From contig NZ_JAHRDV010000008.1 of the NCBI RefSeq assembly GCF_019083805.1, positions 1 to 64,000 of the forward strand: a stretch of 64,000 nucleotides of DNA, read 5' to 3'. Positions within the stretch are counted from its first letter, which is position 1; the number at the start of each line of letters is the position of its first letter. Of this stretch, positions 37,825-46,165 are shown piece by piece. The DNA is from Acetobacter estunensis. GTDB lineage: Bacteria > Pseudomonadota > Alphaproteobacteria > Acetobacterales > Acetobacteraceae. The notes under the pieces are model-generated. The model saw only the letters and a program-made list of their open reading frames with translations. It was not told the DNA's origin and ran no database searches. A program made the position numbers and the translations under genes.

Positions 37825-39477
37825 ATGCGCTTCCCTCTCCGCCAGACTCTCGCTCTTGCCACGCCATTGATGGCTCTTTCTTTTCCGCAGCAGCTTCTAG
37901 CGCGTGCGCCCGATCCGGAAGTGCTGGAACTGAGGCGCGAAATGGCCGCCATGCGACAGGAAATGATGGCCATGAAGCGTGAACTTCGCAGTCAGCATGC
38001 GGAAGTTCATCAACAGCAACAGACCGCCGCACGTCACACACGCACATCTCATGGCACACGTCTCGCCTCCGCTGGACCGGAGGAGCCGCGGCCCGTCTTC
38101 TCGCAGGCGGCCCCTCGTCCGACCGGACCGCGCGCGCCCGCTGACAGCCGTATGGCCCTCTCGGAAGGCCCCGTACAATCATGGGCGGATTTCAAGGCAG
38201 CCAGCGCCAAGGATGAGACGATGCAGATCGGCGGCATCCAGATCGGCTTTCCCAAAGGACGCCCCACCATCGCCTCCGAAGACAAGGCTTATGCGTTTTC
38301 CATAGGTCTGCTCGCTCAGGAGGATTTCGGCGGCTTTCTCGGCGCCGGGCCAAAACATGGCGAAGGCGCTGGAAACTTCAACAAGTTTACCGAGAACGCG
38401 CGTCGCCTTCGTCTCTACCTGACCTGGCGCTACAAAGACTGGGTCGTGAACGTGACGCCGGATTTCGGCTCCAGCTCGGTTGACGGCACGGTGGGACTGT
38501 TCGAAGCCAACCTGAACTACACCGGCCTGCGCAACACCACTCTCACAGTCGGCTATTTCCAGCCGCGCATGGAAGAGGAAAGTGCCGAGCGCTCGGGCGC
38601 GTTCGAGTTCCTCGAACGGCCCACCATTGTCGATCTGGTGCGCAATATCGCAGGCGGTGTCGCCCGCTTCAGCGTCGGCGGCGAGCATTGGGAAAAACGC
38701 TGGCTGGCCTCTGCCTATTTCACAGGCCAGAAATTCGGTGACCGCAACAAGGACACCACCATCACCGACAGCCAGACGGGTGGCGTCGCGCGCGTTGCCG
38801 GACGCCCCTATATGAGCAAGGACATCGACGTGCATGTCGGCGCGGGAGCGACCGCCGCCTTCAAGGTCAATGAAAACTCCAAGGGCCGTCAGTATACATT
38901 CAGCGACAACATGGAAATACCGTTGGGCGAAACGTCCCTGCTCACCTCCGGCGCCCTCACCAACGTGTCCCAGATCTGGGCGGCTGGCCCGCAACTTGCC
39001 GTGCGCTGGAAAAACCTTCTTGTGAAAAGCGAATACTATCACATCGGTGTTTCACGCGGACATCAGGACGTAGGCTCCAATCTGCCGTCGCTGGGCTTCG
39101 ATGGCTGGTATGTTTCCGCCAACTATACCCTGCTCGGGCATGGGCGTGCCTACAATCCAAAGACAGCCGCCTTCACCACACCCGGTGTGGACTACGATTT
39201 CGATCCTGAACATGGCCACTGGGGGGCGCTGGAAGTAAGCGGCCGTTGGAGCGTGACGGATCTCTACAGTTCGGCAGGTCAGGGCGGGACCGGCATCAAC
39301 GGCAATCAGCAGACCGTCTGGCAGGGTGGCTTCAACTGGTATCCCAACCAGCACATCAAGTTCATGGTGGATTACGCCCACTACATCGTCTCCCGCTCAA
39401 AAGGCGTGTCCGGCAACGTCAATCTCTTCGGACGCAGCGGCAACGCCATCGTGGCGCGCGCGCAGGCTTCATTCTGA
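37825..39477 (+). CDS. outer-membrane porin with N-terminal coiled coil (OprO/OprP type)
   Basis: A protein of about 550 residues: a signal peptide ending near LLARA (residues 1-28), then a charged, Met/Glu/Gln-rich coiled coil (about 31-65), then a long alternating hydrophobic beta-barrel region ending in phenylalanine, the outer-membrane assembly signature. It resembles phosphate-selective porin O/P family channels. I prefer ATG 37825 (AGCAGG upstream, signal peptide directly following); in-frame ATGs at 37699 and 37807 are possible. Lying between cysE and sbp, it is probably the outer-membrane entry route for sulfate or another anionic sulfur source; that specificity is inferred from context. 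Confidence 0.82.
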   Translation: MRFPLRQTLALATPLMALSFPQQLLARAPDPEVLELRREMAAMRQEMMAMKRELRSQHAEVHQQQQTAARHTRTSHGTRLASAGPEEPRPVFSQAAPRPTGPRAPADSRMALSEGPVQSWADFKAASAKDETMQIGGIQIGFPKGRPTIASEDKAYAFSIGLLAQEDFGGFLGAGPKHGEGAGNFNKFTENARRLRLYLTWRYKDWVVNVTPDFGSSSVDGTVGLFEANLNYTGLRNTTLTVGYFQPRMEEESAERSGAFEFLERPTIVDLVRNIAGGVARFSVGGEHWEKRWLASAYFTGQKFGDRNKDTTITDSQTGGVARVAGRPYMSKDIDVHVGAGATAAFKVNENSKGRQYTFSDNMEIPLGETSLLTSGALTNVSQIWAAGPQLAVRWKNLLVKSEYYHIGVSRGHQDVGSNLPSLGFDGWYVSANYTLLGHGRAYNPKTAAFTTPGVDYDFDPEHGHWGALEVSGRWSVTDLYSSAGQGGTGINGNQQTVWQGGFNWYPNQHIKFMVDYAHYIVSRSKGVSGNVNLFGRSGNAIVARAQASF

Positions 39478-39502
39478 TCGCGCAGGAACAAGGACTTTCG
39501 AT

Positions 39503-40531
39503 ATGACGAATGATTTTACCTTCAGCCGACGCAGTCTTCTCAAAGGCAGTGTTGCCGCTGGCGTGACAGCTTTCCTCGGTACTCGCGCGGCACAGGCTGC
39601 CAGTTACAACCTGTTCAACGTGTCCTATGATCCGACGCGCGAACTCTATGCCGAGATCGACAGGCTTTTTCCGGCCACATGGACGAAGGACCATGCCGAA
39701 GACCGCGTGCTGGTCCGCACCTCTCACGGCGGTTCCGGCGCTCAGGCCCGCTCCGTTCTGGAAGGCGCGCCCGCCGACGTGGTGACGCTGGGTCTGGCCT
39801 ACGACATCGACATCCTTGCCCAGCATGGATTGGTGGCCACGGACTGGCAGACCCGGCTTCCGCACAATTCCACGCCGTTCACCAGCACGATCGTCTTCCT
39901 CGTCCGCAAGGGCAACCCGAAGAACATCCATGACTGGCCGGACCTGATCCGCGACGATGTCTCGCTCATCACGCCCAACCCCAAAACATCCGGAGGCGCA
40001 CGCTGGAATTATCTCGCGGCATGGGGCTGGGCTCTGAAAGCGCATGGCAATTCTGAGGACGCTGCCAGAGACTATCTCAAATCCCTTTTCAAACACGTTC
40101 CCGTTCTGGACACGGGCGCGCGCGGTGCCACCAACTCTTTCGTGCAGCGGCATTTGGGCGACGTTCTGCTGGCATGGGAAAACGAAGCGCTCATGGCCGT
40201 CAATGACATCGGCGCAAACGAGTTCGACATTGTCGTGCCCTCACTGAGCATTCTTGCCGAACCGCCGGTTTCCATCGTGGACAAGAATGTGAAAGCCCAT
40301 GGCACGGAGGCCATCGCCACGGCCTATACCCAGTTCCTCTTCGCACCCGCGGCACAGGCTGTCGGCGCGAAGCACTATTTCCGCCCCGTCGATGCCGGCG
40401 TGCTGGCCGCCCACGCCTCCGTGTTTCCCAAGGTGAACACATTCGACATCGCCAGTCTTGGCGGGTGGCAGACCGTTCAGAAAAAACACTTCGCCGATGG
40501 CGGAATTTTCGATCAGCTCTACAAAAGCTGA
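39503..40531 (+). CDS. sbp: periplasmic sulfate-binding protein
   Basis: A 342-residue substrate-binding protein of the CysP/Sbp family, exported by the Tat route as suggested by SRRSLLKGSVAAGV and the AQA cleavage site near residue 32. The mature protein opens with YNLFNVSYDPTRELY and has RTSHGGSGAQARSVLEGAPADVVTLGL and NPKTSGGARWNYLAAWGWAL, the sulfate-contacting segments of Sbp. Its membrane partners CysT, CysW and CysA are encoded 17 kb away at 57.1-59.9 kb rather than adjacent. ATG 39503 has AAGGA upstream. Confidence 0.93.
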   Translation: MTNDFTFSRRSLLKGSVAAGVTAFLGTRAAQAASYNLFNVSYDPTRELYAEIDRLFPATWTKDHAEDRVLVRTSHGGSGAQARSVLEGAPADVVTLGLAYDIDILAQHGLVATDWQTRLPHNSTPFTSTIVFLVRKGNPKNIHDWPDLIRDDVSLITPNPKTSGGARWNYLAAWGWALKAHGNSEDAARDYLKSLFKHVPVLDTGARGATNSFVQRHLGDVLLAWENEALMAVNDIGANEFDIVVPSLSILAEPPVSIVDKNVKAHGTEAIATAYTQFLFAPAAQAVGAKHYFRPVDAGVLAAHASVFPKVNTFDIASLGGWQTVQKKHFADGGIFDQLYKS

Positions 40532-40689
40532 CCCACACATCGTTCCACACCATGTCCTTCAGGCTCCACTCCATCAGGAGCGGGGCCTGTCGTTCTTGCA
40601 ACCGCCACACCCCTTTCGCGTTTCCCCTGCGCATGACAATCCCCGCACCTTTGGGCTAGCCTGCGGAAAACACAGAGGAAACCTGCCTG

Positions 40690-42585
40690 ATGCTGCGTGG
40701 CGCTCCCCCAAGACCCCTGCTTTCGATCTCTCTTGGCGTGGCCTGCGCCCTGCTTTTCGGCACATCACCCGCCATGGCACAGACAGATCAAAGTATGCCC
40801 CCTCTGGCGCATGGCGAGATCGGAGACCGCACACATCTGGATGTCGCGGCATCAGGACTGAAAGCCAGCATCGACCTCAGGCAGCTTACCGACTGCCAAG
40901 GCGAAACCCTGCTGGATGAAGGCGACAACGCCCAACGTGGATCCTGCCGCATGGCGGTGCTGCGCCTGGAAGACACGACGCGCCCGGCCTCCACCCCTTA
41001 CGAGATTCGCCTCACCTCCTACAGCGCGGATGGTTCGGACGCGCGCGATCTCCAGCTTGACCTGCGCAGACTGGATGCAAAAGCCGCTCTCCCACAGGCC
41101 ATCGTCTCGGTCTTCACCGGAGGCGCGCATTGCTGCACCCTGCTCTCCATTCTCGGTCGCACGCCCGATAGCGAGAACTGGACGCATACCGCGACGCCAG
41201 AACTGAGCGGCGAAGGTCCACCGCTATTCACCGATGTGGACGGTGACGGCACGCCTGAAATCGTCACGCAAGACGAGAGCTTTCTCTACGTTTTTGCCTC
41301 CCACGCAGGCTCGTGGCCACCGGCCATAATCTACCGTTACAGCGGCGGTCGCCTGATCGACGTCACGCGCGACGCGGCCTCACGCCCGTGGCTGGAAGCC
41401 GACCTCAAGCGTAACGAAGGTTTCTGGCAGAAAGAGCAAAGCGGCAACGAGCCCAATGGTTTTCTCGCTTACTATGTGGCGACAAAATCCGAACTGGGAC
41501 AGCTTTCGCAAGCATGGGACTACATGAAAGCCCATCAGTCCCATGAGGAAGATCCGGCTTTCTCGGTCTCACTCTGCACACTGACAGGACGACAGGACGC
41601 GCTGTGCACACAGGACGAGCGCGCGCCGCTTCCCTTTCCGCAGGGGCTGGCTGGCTTTCTCGTCTCGCGGGGCTATGTCACAAGCGATGAAATGCTGAAA
41701 GTGGCGCCAGATGCCGAGGCCGCCATCCGCGCCGCGACATGGTACCGTCCCGATTTTTCCTGTCTAAACCTACCAAAAAAGAACGGCGTCGCCGCCATGC
41801 TGTGCGCTAACAGCGATGCAGCACGGCACGAACTCCAGTTCGATCAGGTTTATTACGCACTGCGTCAGACCGTCGGCCCCGATGGATGGAAAGCGCTAAA
41901 GCAGGAGGTCATCACAGCCGAGAACGATCTTGACCGCGAATGCAGCCTTCCCATCCCCGGTGCGGACGACCAGAGCCTGCCGCTCAATGGCGCGGTCTGC
42001 TACATCGAAGGCATGGATCGTCTGACACAGACATACCGCGCCCGTCTGTCCGGAGCTGCACTCCAGGAATCCCAACGCCCGCTCAACCGGCATATCGCCC
42101 TGCAAACCCGCCTGATGCAGCTTGGCTATCTGCCAAAAGTTTCACCTGCTGACGGCGTATATGGAGAATCCACACGGGCTGCGATCCTTGCGTGGAAGAA
42201 AGACACCGGCCGCCCTGAGGACACCGCTTTCCTCTCGGACGCCGATGCGCAGGCTTTGCTGCCCGCGCCTTCCACTCTGGCAACCAGCACGATATCGCCC
42301 ACTGAAACCGCCAGTCCTACGGCCCCGGAAACTGAAGCAAGCGTTGCGTCCGCCACGACAAGCCACACCCTGCTGGGTATGAGCTTCGGTTTCGCGCTCT
42401 TTATTCTGGCAATCGGCACAGGCATCTATCTTGTGCCGTTTTTCGTGGCCTGTCTGCGCAATACTCCGCGCAAGTTCACGGTGTTTCTGGTCAATTTCTT
42501 TCTGGGATGGACCATACTCGGCTGGGTGGCCGCTCTTGTCCTCGCACTGTCCGTCGAGACACGCCCAAAAACGGACGCGAACTGA
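40690..42585 (+). CDS. multidomain envelope protein with LprI-like, peptidoglycan-binding and superinfection-immunity-like parts
   Basis: A 631-residue protein. Residues 1-31 are a signal peptide ending AMAQ. The N-terminal half includes GGAHCC and a calcium-loop-like FTDVDGDGTPEIV. At about 355-460 lies a Cys-containing LprI-like (lysozyme-inhibitor-like) region starting PDFSCLNLPKKNGVAAMLC. A peptidoglycan-binding domain follows (HIALQTRLMQLGYLPKV to AQALL), then a Thr/Ala linker and two C-terminal membrane helices with RNTPRKFTVFLVNFFLGW, which resembles the phage T4 Imm/superinfection-immunity family. It looks inner-membrane anchored with a large periplasmic part. Function unknown; a role in cell-wall stress or lysozyme defence is only suggested. 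Confidence 0.7.
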   Translation: MLRGAPPRPLLSISLGVACALLFGTSPAMAQTDQSMPPLAHGEIGDRTHLDVAASGLKASIDLRQLTDCQGETLLDEGDNAQRGSCRMAVLRLEDTTRPASTPYEIRLTSYSADGSDARDLQLDLRRLDAKAALPQAIVSVFTGGAHCCTLLSILGRTPDSENWTHTATPELSGEGPPLFTDVDGDGTPEIVTQDESFLYVFASHAGSWPPAIIYRYSGGRLIDVTRDAASRPWLEADLKRNEGFWQKEQSGNEPNGFLAYYVATKSELGQLSQAWDYMKAHQSHEEDPAFSVSLCTLTGRQDALCTQDERAPLPFPQGLAGFLVSRGYVTSDEMLKVAPDAEAAIRAATWYRPDFSCLNLPKKNGVAAMLCANSDAARHELQFDQVYYALRQTVGPDGWKALKQEVITAENDLDRECSLPIPGADDQSLPLNGAVCYIEGMDRLTQTYRARLSGAALQESQRPLNRHIALQTRLMQLGYLPKVSPADGVYGESTRAAILAWKKDTGRPEDTAFLSDADAQALLPAPSTLATSTISPTETASPTAPETEASVASATTSHTLLGMSFGFALFILAIGTGIYLVPFFVACLRNTPRKFTVFLVNFFLGWTILGWVAALVLALSVETRPKTDAN

Positions 42586-42593
42586 AAACCATC

Positions 42594-42625
42594 CCCTCCT
42601 GTCCGGCATCCACCGGACAGGAGGG
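42594..42625. terminator. bidirectional hairpin between convergent genes
   Basis: CCCTCCTGTCCGG (42594-42606) and CCGGACAGGAGGG (42613-42625) form a perfect 13-bp stem with a 6-nt loop, between the stop at 42585 and the minus-strand gene ending at 42631. There is no U tract, but position and symmetry fit a shared transcription end. Confidence 0.65.
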
Positions 42626-42630
42626 CCGGA

Positions 42631-43011
42631 TCAGAAGATTTTGTGGATCAGATCGTCCCCAATCCCAAATCCCGCGCCGGTCTCCATAGCCTGACCGAAG
42701 CTTGAGTTGAGCAGATTACCGAAAAACCCACCAGCGGGCGCGGCAGGAGCTGGTGCAGCAGCCGGAGCTTCCTGCTGTGACGCGCTGCTCATCCCGGCGT
42801 GCAGAGCCTGCAACAGCGCCGTCACCTGCTGCTGTTCACCCTGAAAGGACAGCGCCACTTCCTTGAGGTCCAGCAACCATTCACGCGCCTGCGCATCGCC
42901 ACCGTTTGCCGCCGCCTGCAACTTGTTGCCCAGTGTCTGAAGTGCCTGCACGGTCTGCTGTGCCTGTGCCTGCAACTGGCCAAAACTCTGGTCGATCACC
43001 TGCATGTCCAT
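42631..43011 (-). CDS. small helical protein of unknown function
   Basis: A 126-residue, Gln/Ala-rich protein. Residues 1-75 form one or two long amphipathic helices likely to be coiled coil (FGQLQAQAQQTVQALQTLG). An Ala/Pro linker at about 82-93 leads to a glycine-rich C-terminus with GGFFGNLLNSSFGQ and a hydrophobic end. It has no signal peptide and no recognised family motif. It is convergent with the envelope protein at 40690 and transcribed away from the hydrolase at 43192. It is a single gene with no functional clue. Confidence 0.65.
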   Translation of the reverse strand: MDMQVIDQSFGQLQAQAQQTVQALQTLGNKLQAAANGGDAQAREWLLDLKEVALSFQGEQQQVTALLQALHAGMSSASQQEAPAAAPAPAAPAGGFFGNLLNSSFGQAMETGAGFGIGDDLIHKIF

Positions 43012-43191
43012 GTGCCGCCCTTTCCTGTTCTCGCTATAACAAAGACGAGGCCGTCTTGCGGTTCGCCCCGTTGCGCCTGCCTATCACAGCTCCGTCATCA
43101 ACGGTATGTCGTGCAGAAAAACACGACTTCTCATTCTTTCAACCATTGGCGCTCTATGCTTTGCGGCATGAGAAAGAGGAGAACGTGGAAC

Positions 43192-44718
43192 ATGCGGCGG
43201 GACATCCTTTACGGCGGAGCCGCTCTGGCTTTCGGCATGTCCATCACGACGCCTCTGTGGGCGGTGCCCCCCGCCCCCGTCTCCACGCATGTCGGCACTA
43301 TCCCCGGGCAGAATGCGGTGGTGGACGAACAGGTTTTCCGCCTTCCCGCAGCCGATGGCACAATCCTCGAAGCCACACTGCTGCTGCCTCGCACGCCGTC
43401 ACCGCATCCTCTGGCCATCGTTAGTGGGGGCGCTACGGCCATTTCCAGAATTCATCGCGGCAAGCGAGATGGTTACAACTATCTCGCCGGTTATTTCCTC
43501 GCACGCGGCTACGCCGTTCTCCGCCCCATGCTGCGCGGCTTTGCGGAATCGGAAGGAGAACTCATCGGTCATGGCTGCGACTTTGCGCAAACGGCGCAGG
43601 ACAATGCCCGTGACATCCGTGCCGTGACAGAAGCCGTCGCACAGTTACCTAGCATGGACCCGGCCCACATCGTCACGGCGGGCATGAGCTTTGGCGGATG
43701 GACCCAGATGGCCATGGGCACGGCCCCGCTGCCCGGAACAAAGGCGCAGTTGCTGTTCTTCCCACTGATGCACAGTTCAGCCTGTCGCAACGATAACGCG
43801 AGCCTGCTCTCAGGAGCGCGGGAGTTCGGAGAAGCCTCCTCCCTCCCCACCCTGTGGGTTCAGGGAGACAACGACTCACTGGCCCCCACATCTCTATGGA
43901 AAAGCATGTTCGCGGCCTATCACGAAGGCAATCCCAATACCCGACTGGTGGACGTGCCGCCTTTTCTCAATGACGCTCACGCCATGCTGGACGATCCGGA
44001 CGGCCTCACACCGTGGATGGCGCATGCGGACAGCCTTCTTAAGTCCGCAGGCTTGCCCAGCAAGATTGTAATGCCATCCTATCTCCCGCTTATGGCACCT
44101 CCTGCTTCGGGCTACGCAGCACTGAATGATATCGGTCGTCTGCCGGTTCACAGCGACACTCTGCGGGACGGGTATCGCAAGTTTCTGCAACAGGATCTGC
44201 CACGCGCTTTTGTCGTGGGAGACAACGCCGTCAGCATCGGCGGCACGGGACACACGGTCGATCCCATTGGACAGGCCCTGTCCGCCTGCAAGAAGGTCAC
44301 GACCAACTGCCACCTCTATGCCTATGACAATCGCGTGGTCTGGCAGGGAGGTCCAGTCCCGACGCACCCCCAACCCTCGCCTGAAAAACAGAGCGTCACC
44401 ATCCCGACCGGCAAAACCGTCTCGATTTTCTATTCCGCCTCCGATGAAAATTGCGTGGCCCGCTACATCCCGCAAATCCATCTCGTGCAGAAACCTCTTC
44501 ACGGCACACTGATGCTCGCGGCCTCCGCTCAGGGACATCCGCATTACGCTCAGGGACCGCTTGTGAAATGCAACGGAACCATCCTTAAAGGAGCGGGAAT
44601 GCGTTATCGTCCTGACGCCGGTTTCCATGGCACGGATACAGTCGTGCTCACCAAACAGGTCAGCGCCGACCCGCACGATCTCCCCCAAACGCTGTCTTAT
44701 TCGTTTGTAAGCCCGTGA
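43192..44718 (+). CDS. secreted alpha/beta hydrolase with C-terminal extension
   Basis: A 508-residue protein: a signal peptide (1-24, ending LWA), then an alpha/beta-hydrolase domain with nucleophile S166 in GMSFGGW, a likely acid Asp in QGDNDSLAP and a catalytic His in FLNDAHAML. From about residue 300 it carries an extra 200-residue region, rich in beta strands, that its paralogue at 55878 lacks. ATG 43192 (AGAGGAG upstream) starts a clean signal peptide; an in-frame ATG at 43168 would add eight residues. The fold is like that of dienelactone hydrolases and prolyl oligopeptidase relatives; the substrate is unknown. Confidence 0.78.
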   Translation: MRRDILYGGAALAFGMSITTPLWAVPPAPVSTHVGTIPGQNAVVDEQVFRLPAADGTILEATLLLPRTPSPHPLAIVSGGATAISRIHRGKRDGYNYLAGYFLARGYAVLRPMLRGFAESEGELIGHGCDFAQTAQDNARDIRAVTEAVAQLPSMDPAHIVTAGMSFGGWTQMAMGTAPLPGTKAQLLFFPLMHSSACRNDNASLLSGAREFGEASSLPTLWVQGDNDSLAPTSLWKSMFAAYHEGNPNTRLVDVPPFLNDAHAMLDDPDGLTPWMAHADSLLKSAGLPSKIVMPSYLPLMAPPASGYAALNDIGRLPVHSDTLRDGYRKFLQQDLPRAFVVGDNAVSIGGTGHTVDPIGQALSACKKVTTNCHLYAYDNRVVWQGGPVPTHPQPSPEKQSVTIPTGKTVSIFYSASDENCVARYIPQIHLVQKPLHGTLMLAASAQGHPHYAQGPLVKCNGTILKGAGMRYRPDAGFHGTDTVVLTKQVSADPHDLPQTLSYSFVSP

Positions 44719-44728
44719 TGTCGGGCCA

Positions 44729-45832
44729 TTACGGCGTCAGCCAATCCATCTGTGCGGGCAGGACGGCAAGAGGCTCCGGATAAACCAGCTCTTCCCCATG
44801 CAGGGCTGTCCACGTTCCCGCCGCCACATCGCCCCCCGAAGGCAATGGCGCGTCCGCATCCTTCATCCATGCCAGAATATCGTCCGCCACCTGCGCGCCG
44901 TCGCGCTCCCGCAGCAACAGGTGGTGTCCACCTGGGATGACATCGCGCCGCACAAAAGCCGGCAGACGCTCCCATACCGGCATCATCTCCCGTTCGGGCA
45001 CAAGCTGATCGCGATCTCCATAAACCAGCAATGTGGGCTTCACCTGCTGTCCCGCGCTTGCCGCGGCACGGTTCATCAGATCCATCAGCCCCCGGAGCGC
45101 GACCAATCGTGTCGTGTGTAGGGTCAACGGGTCATAATAGAGACGACGCAGAGCCGCGATATTGTTGGACGCCACAACATGCACGGGCAACTCGCGTCCG
45201 CTCACCCGCGCCTCCGGTGCAATGGCCGCCATCAGCCGCAGAGGAAAATCCACGCCCGGTCCCACATGCCACACGGCGGGCGCAAGCAGGATCACGCCCG
45301 CCATCGGCGGCGTGGCAGCATCTGTCGCCGCCAGCATGGCCACGGCCCCGCCCATGCTTTCGCCCATCATCCACACGGGCACACCCGAATGTTCGGTGCG
45401 CAGAAGAGTCAACTCCTCCTGCACGTCGCGCACCATCCGCGCCGTCCCCGCCCAATGGCTCCGATCCGGTGCCTGTCCGAACCCGCGCTGGTCTGGCGCG
45501 ACGAGCGTATAACCCTGCGCAGCAAAACGCGGAGCCGGGATTTCCCACGCATCACGGCTGTCGTTGAACCCATGCAGGGCAAGGACGACGCCTTTCTCCT
45601 TGCCCACAGCCGGCCAGACACGCAGCGGAATCCGCGCGCCATCCGAAAGCACGACCACCCGGTCCGGCGGCACCAGCCGCGCGTCCTCGGCATGACGCAC
45701 GGGCACAGGAATGACCGGCTCCCGCGCACATCCCCCAAGAAGACCCACCACCGCCAGTGCGACAACGCCGCCAATTTTCCGCCAACCGGACAACCCGCCG
45801 GACAAAAGGACGTGGGAATGGTTTGAACTCAT
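44729..45832 (-). CDS. lipoprotein alpha/beta hydrolase, monoacylglycerol lipase / serine aminopeptidase S33-like
   Basis: A 367-residue protein with a lipobox LLGGC (C35), so it should be a lipid-anchored envelope protein. The hydrolase core shows LALHGFNDS (oxyanion hole), nucleophile S159 in GESMGG, an aspartate in VYGDRDQLVP and the final His in PGGHHLLL, the pattern of monoacylglycerol lipases. ATG 45832 gives the shortest N-terminus with a full lipobox. It is convergent with the 43192 hydrolase, with 10 bp between stops. Confidence 0.82.
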   Translation of the reverse strand: MSSNHSHVLLSGGLSGWRKIGGVVALAVVGLLGGCAREPVIPVPVRHAEDARLVPPDRVVVLSDGARIPLRVWPAVGKEKGVVLALHGFNDSRDAWEIPAPRFAAQGYTLVAPDQRGFGQAPDRSHWAGTARMVRDVQEELTLLRTEHSGVPVWMMGESMGGAVAMLAATDAATPPMAGVILLAPAVWHVGPGVDFPLRLMAAIAPEARVSGRELPVHVVASNNIAALRRLYYDPLTLHTTRLVALRGLMDLMNRAAASAGQQVKPTLLVYGDRDQLVPEREMMPVWERLPAFVRRDVIPGGHHLLLRERDGAQVADDILAWMKDADAPLPSGGDVAAGTWTALHGEELVYPEPLAVLPAQMDWLTP

Positions 45833-45925
45833 GGCATTCCTGCGTATCATTGCGGTGTTGATCCGGCCAGACGGGGCGGCCCCGCCCGCACGCCTGCGCT
45901 CTCTCTTGCCGACAGGATTCTGCCC

Positions 45926-46141
45926 ATGCTCATCCAGCCCACGAACCCGACCCCACAACCGCGGCTCGGTCACGTCGAGACGATCATTGTGCAGTCGCGC
46001 AAGCTTTCGTGCGATGGAGGTCTTGGTGCGCTCGGGCATCCCAAGGTATGGCTGAAGATCGGCGATCATCAGACGTTCTGCCCCTACTGCTCACGCCTGT
46101 TCGTCCTCGACCCGAACGCCACCACCGACACCACTCACTGA
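45926..46141 (+). CDS. zf-CHCC zinc-finger protein (NDUFS6-like)
   Basis: A 71-residue protein with the CHCC zinc motif: SCDGGLGALGHPKVWL followed by TFCPYCSRLFVL, i.e. Cys, His and two Cys ligands. The family is homologous to the zinc-binding part of mitochondrial complex I subunit NDUFS6 and is common in alphaproteobacteria, where it may support complex I assembly; the bacterial role is not proven. It lies 24 bp upstream of polA and is probably co-transcribed with it. Confidence 0.88.
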   Translation: MLIQPTNPTPQPRLGHVETIIVQSRKLSCDGGLGALGHPKVWLKIGDHQTFCPYCSRLFVLDPNATTDTTH

Positions 46142-46165
46142 ACACTTTAAGGACCGATTGACTTC

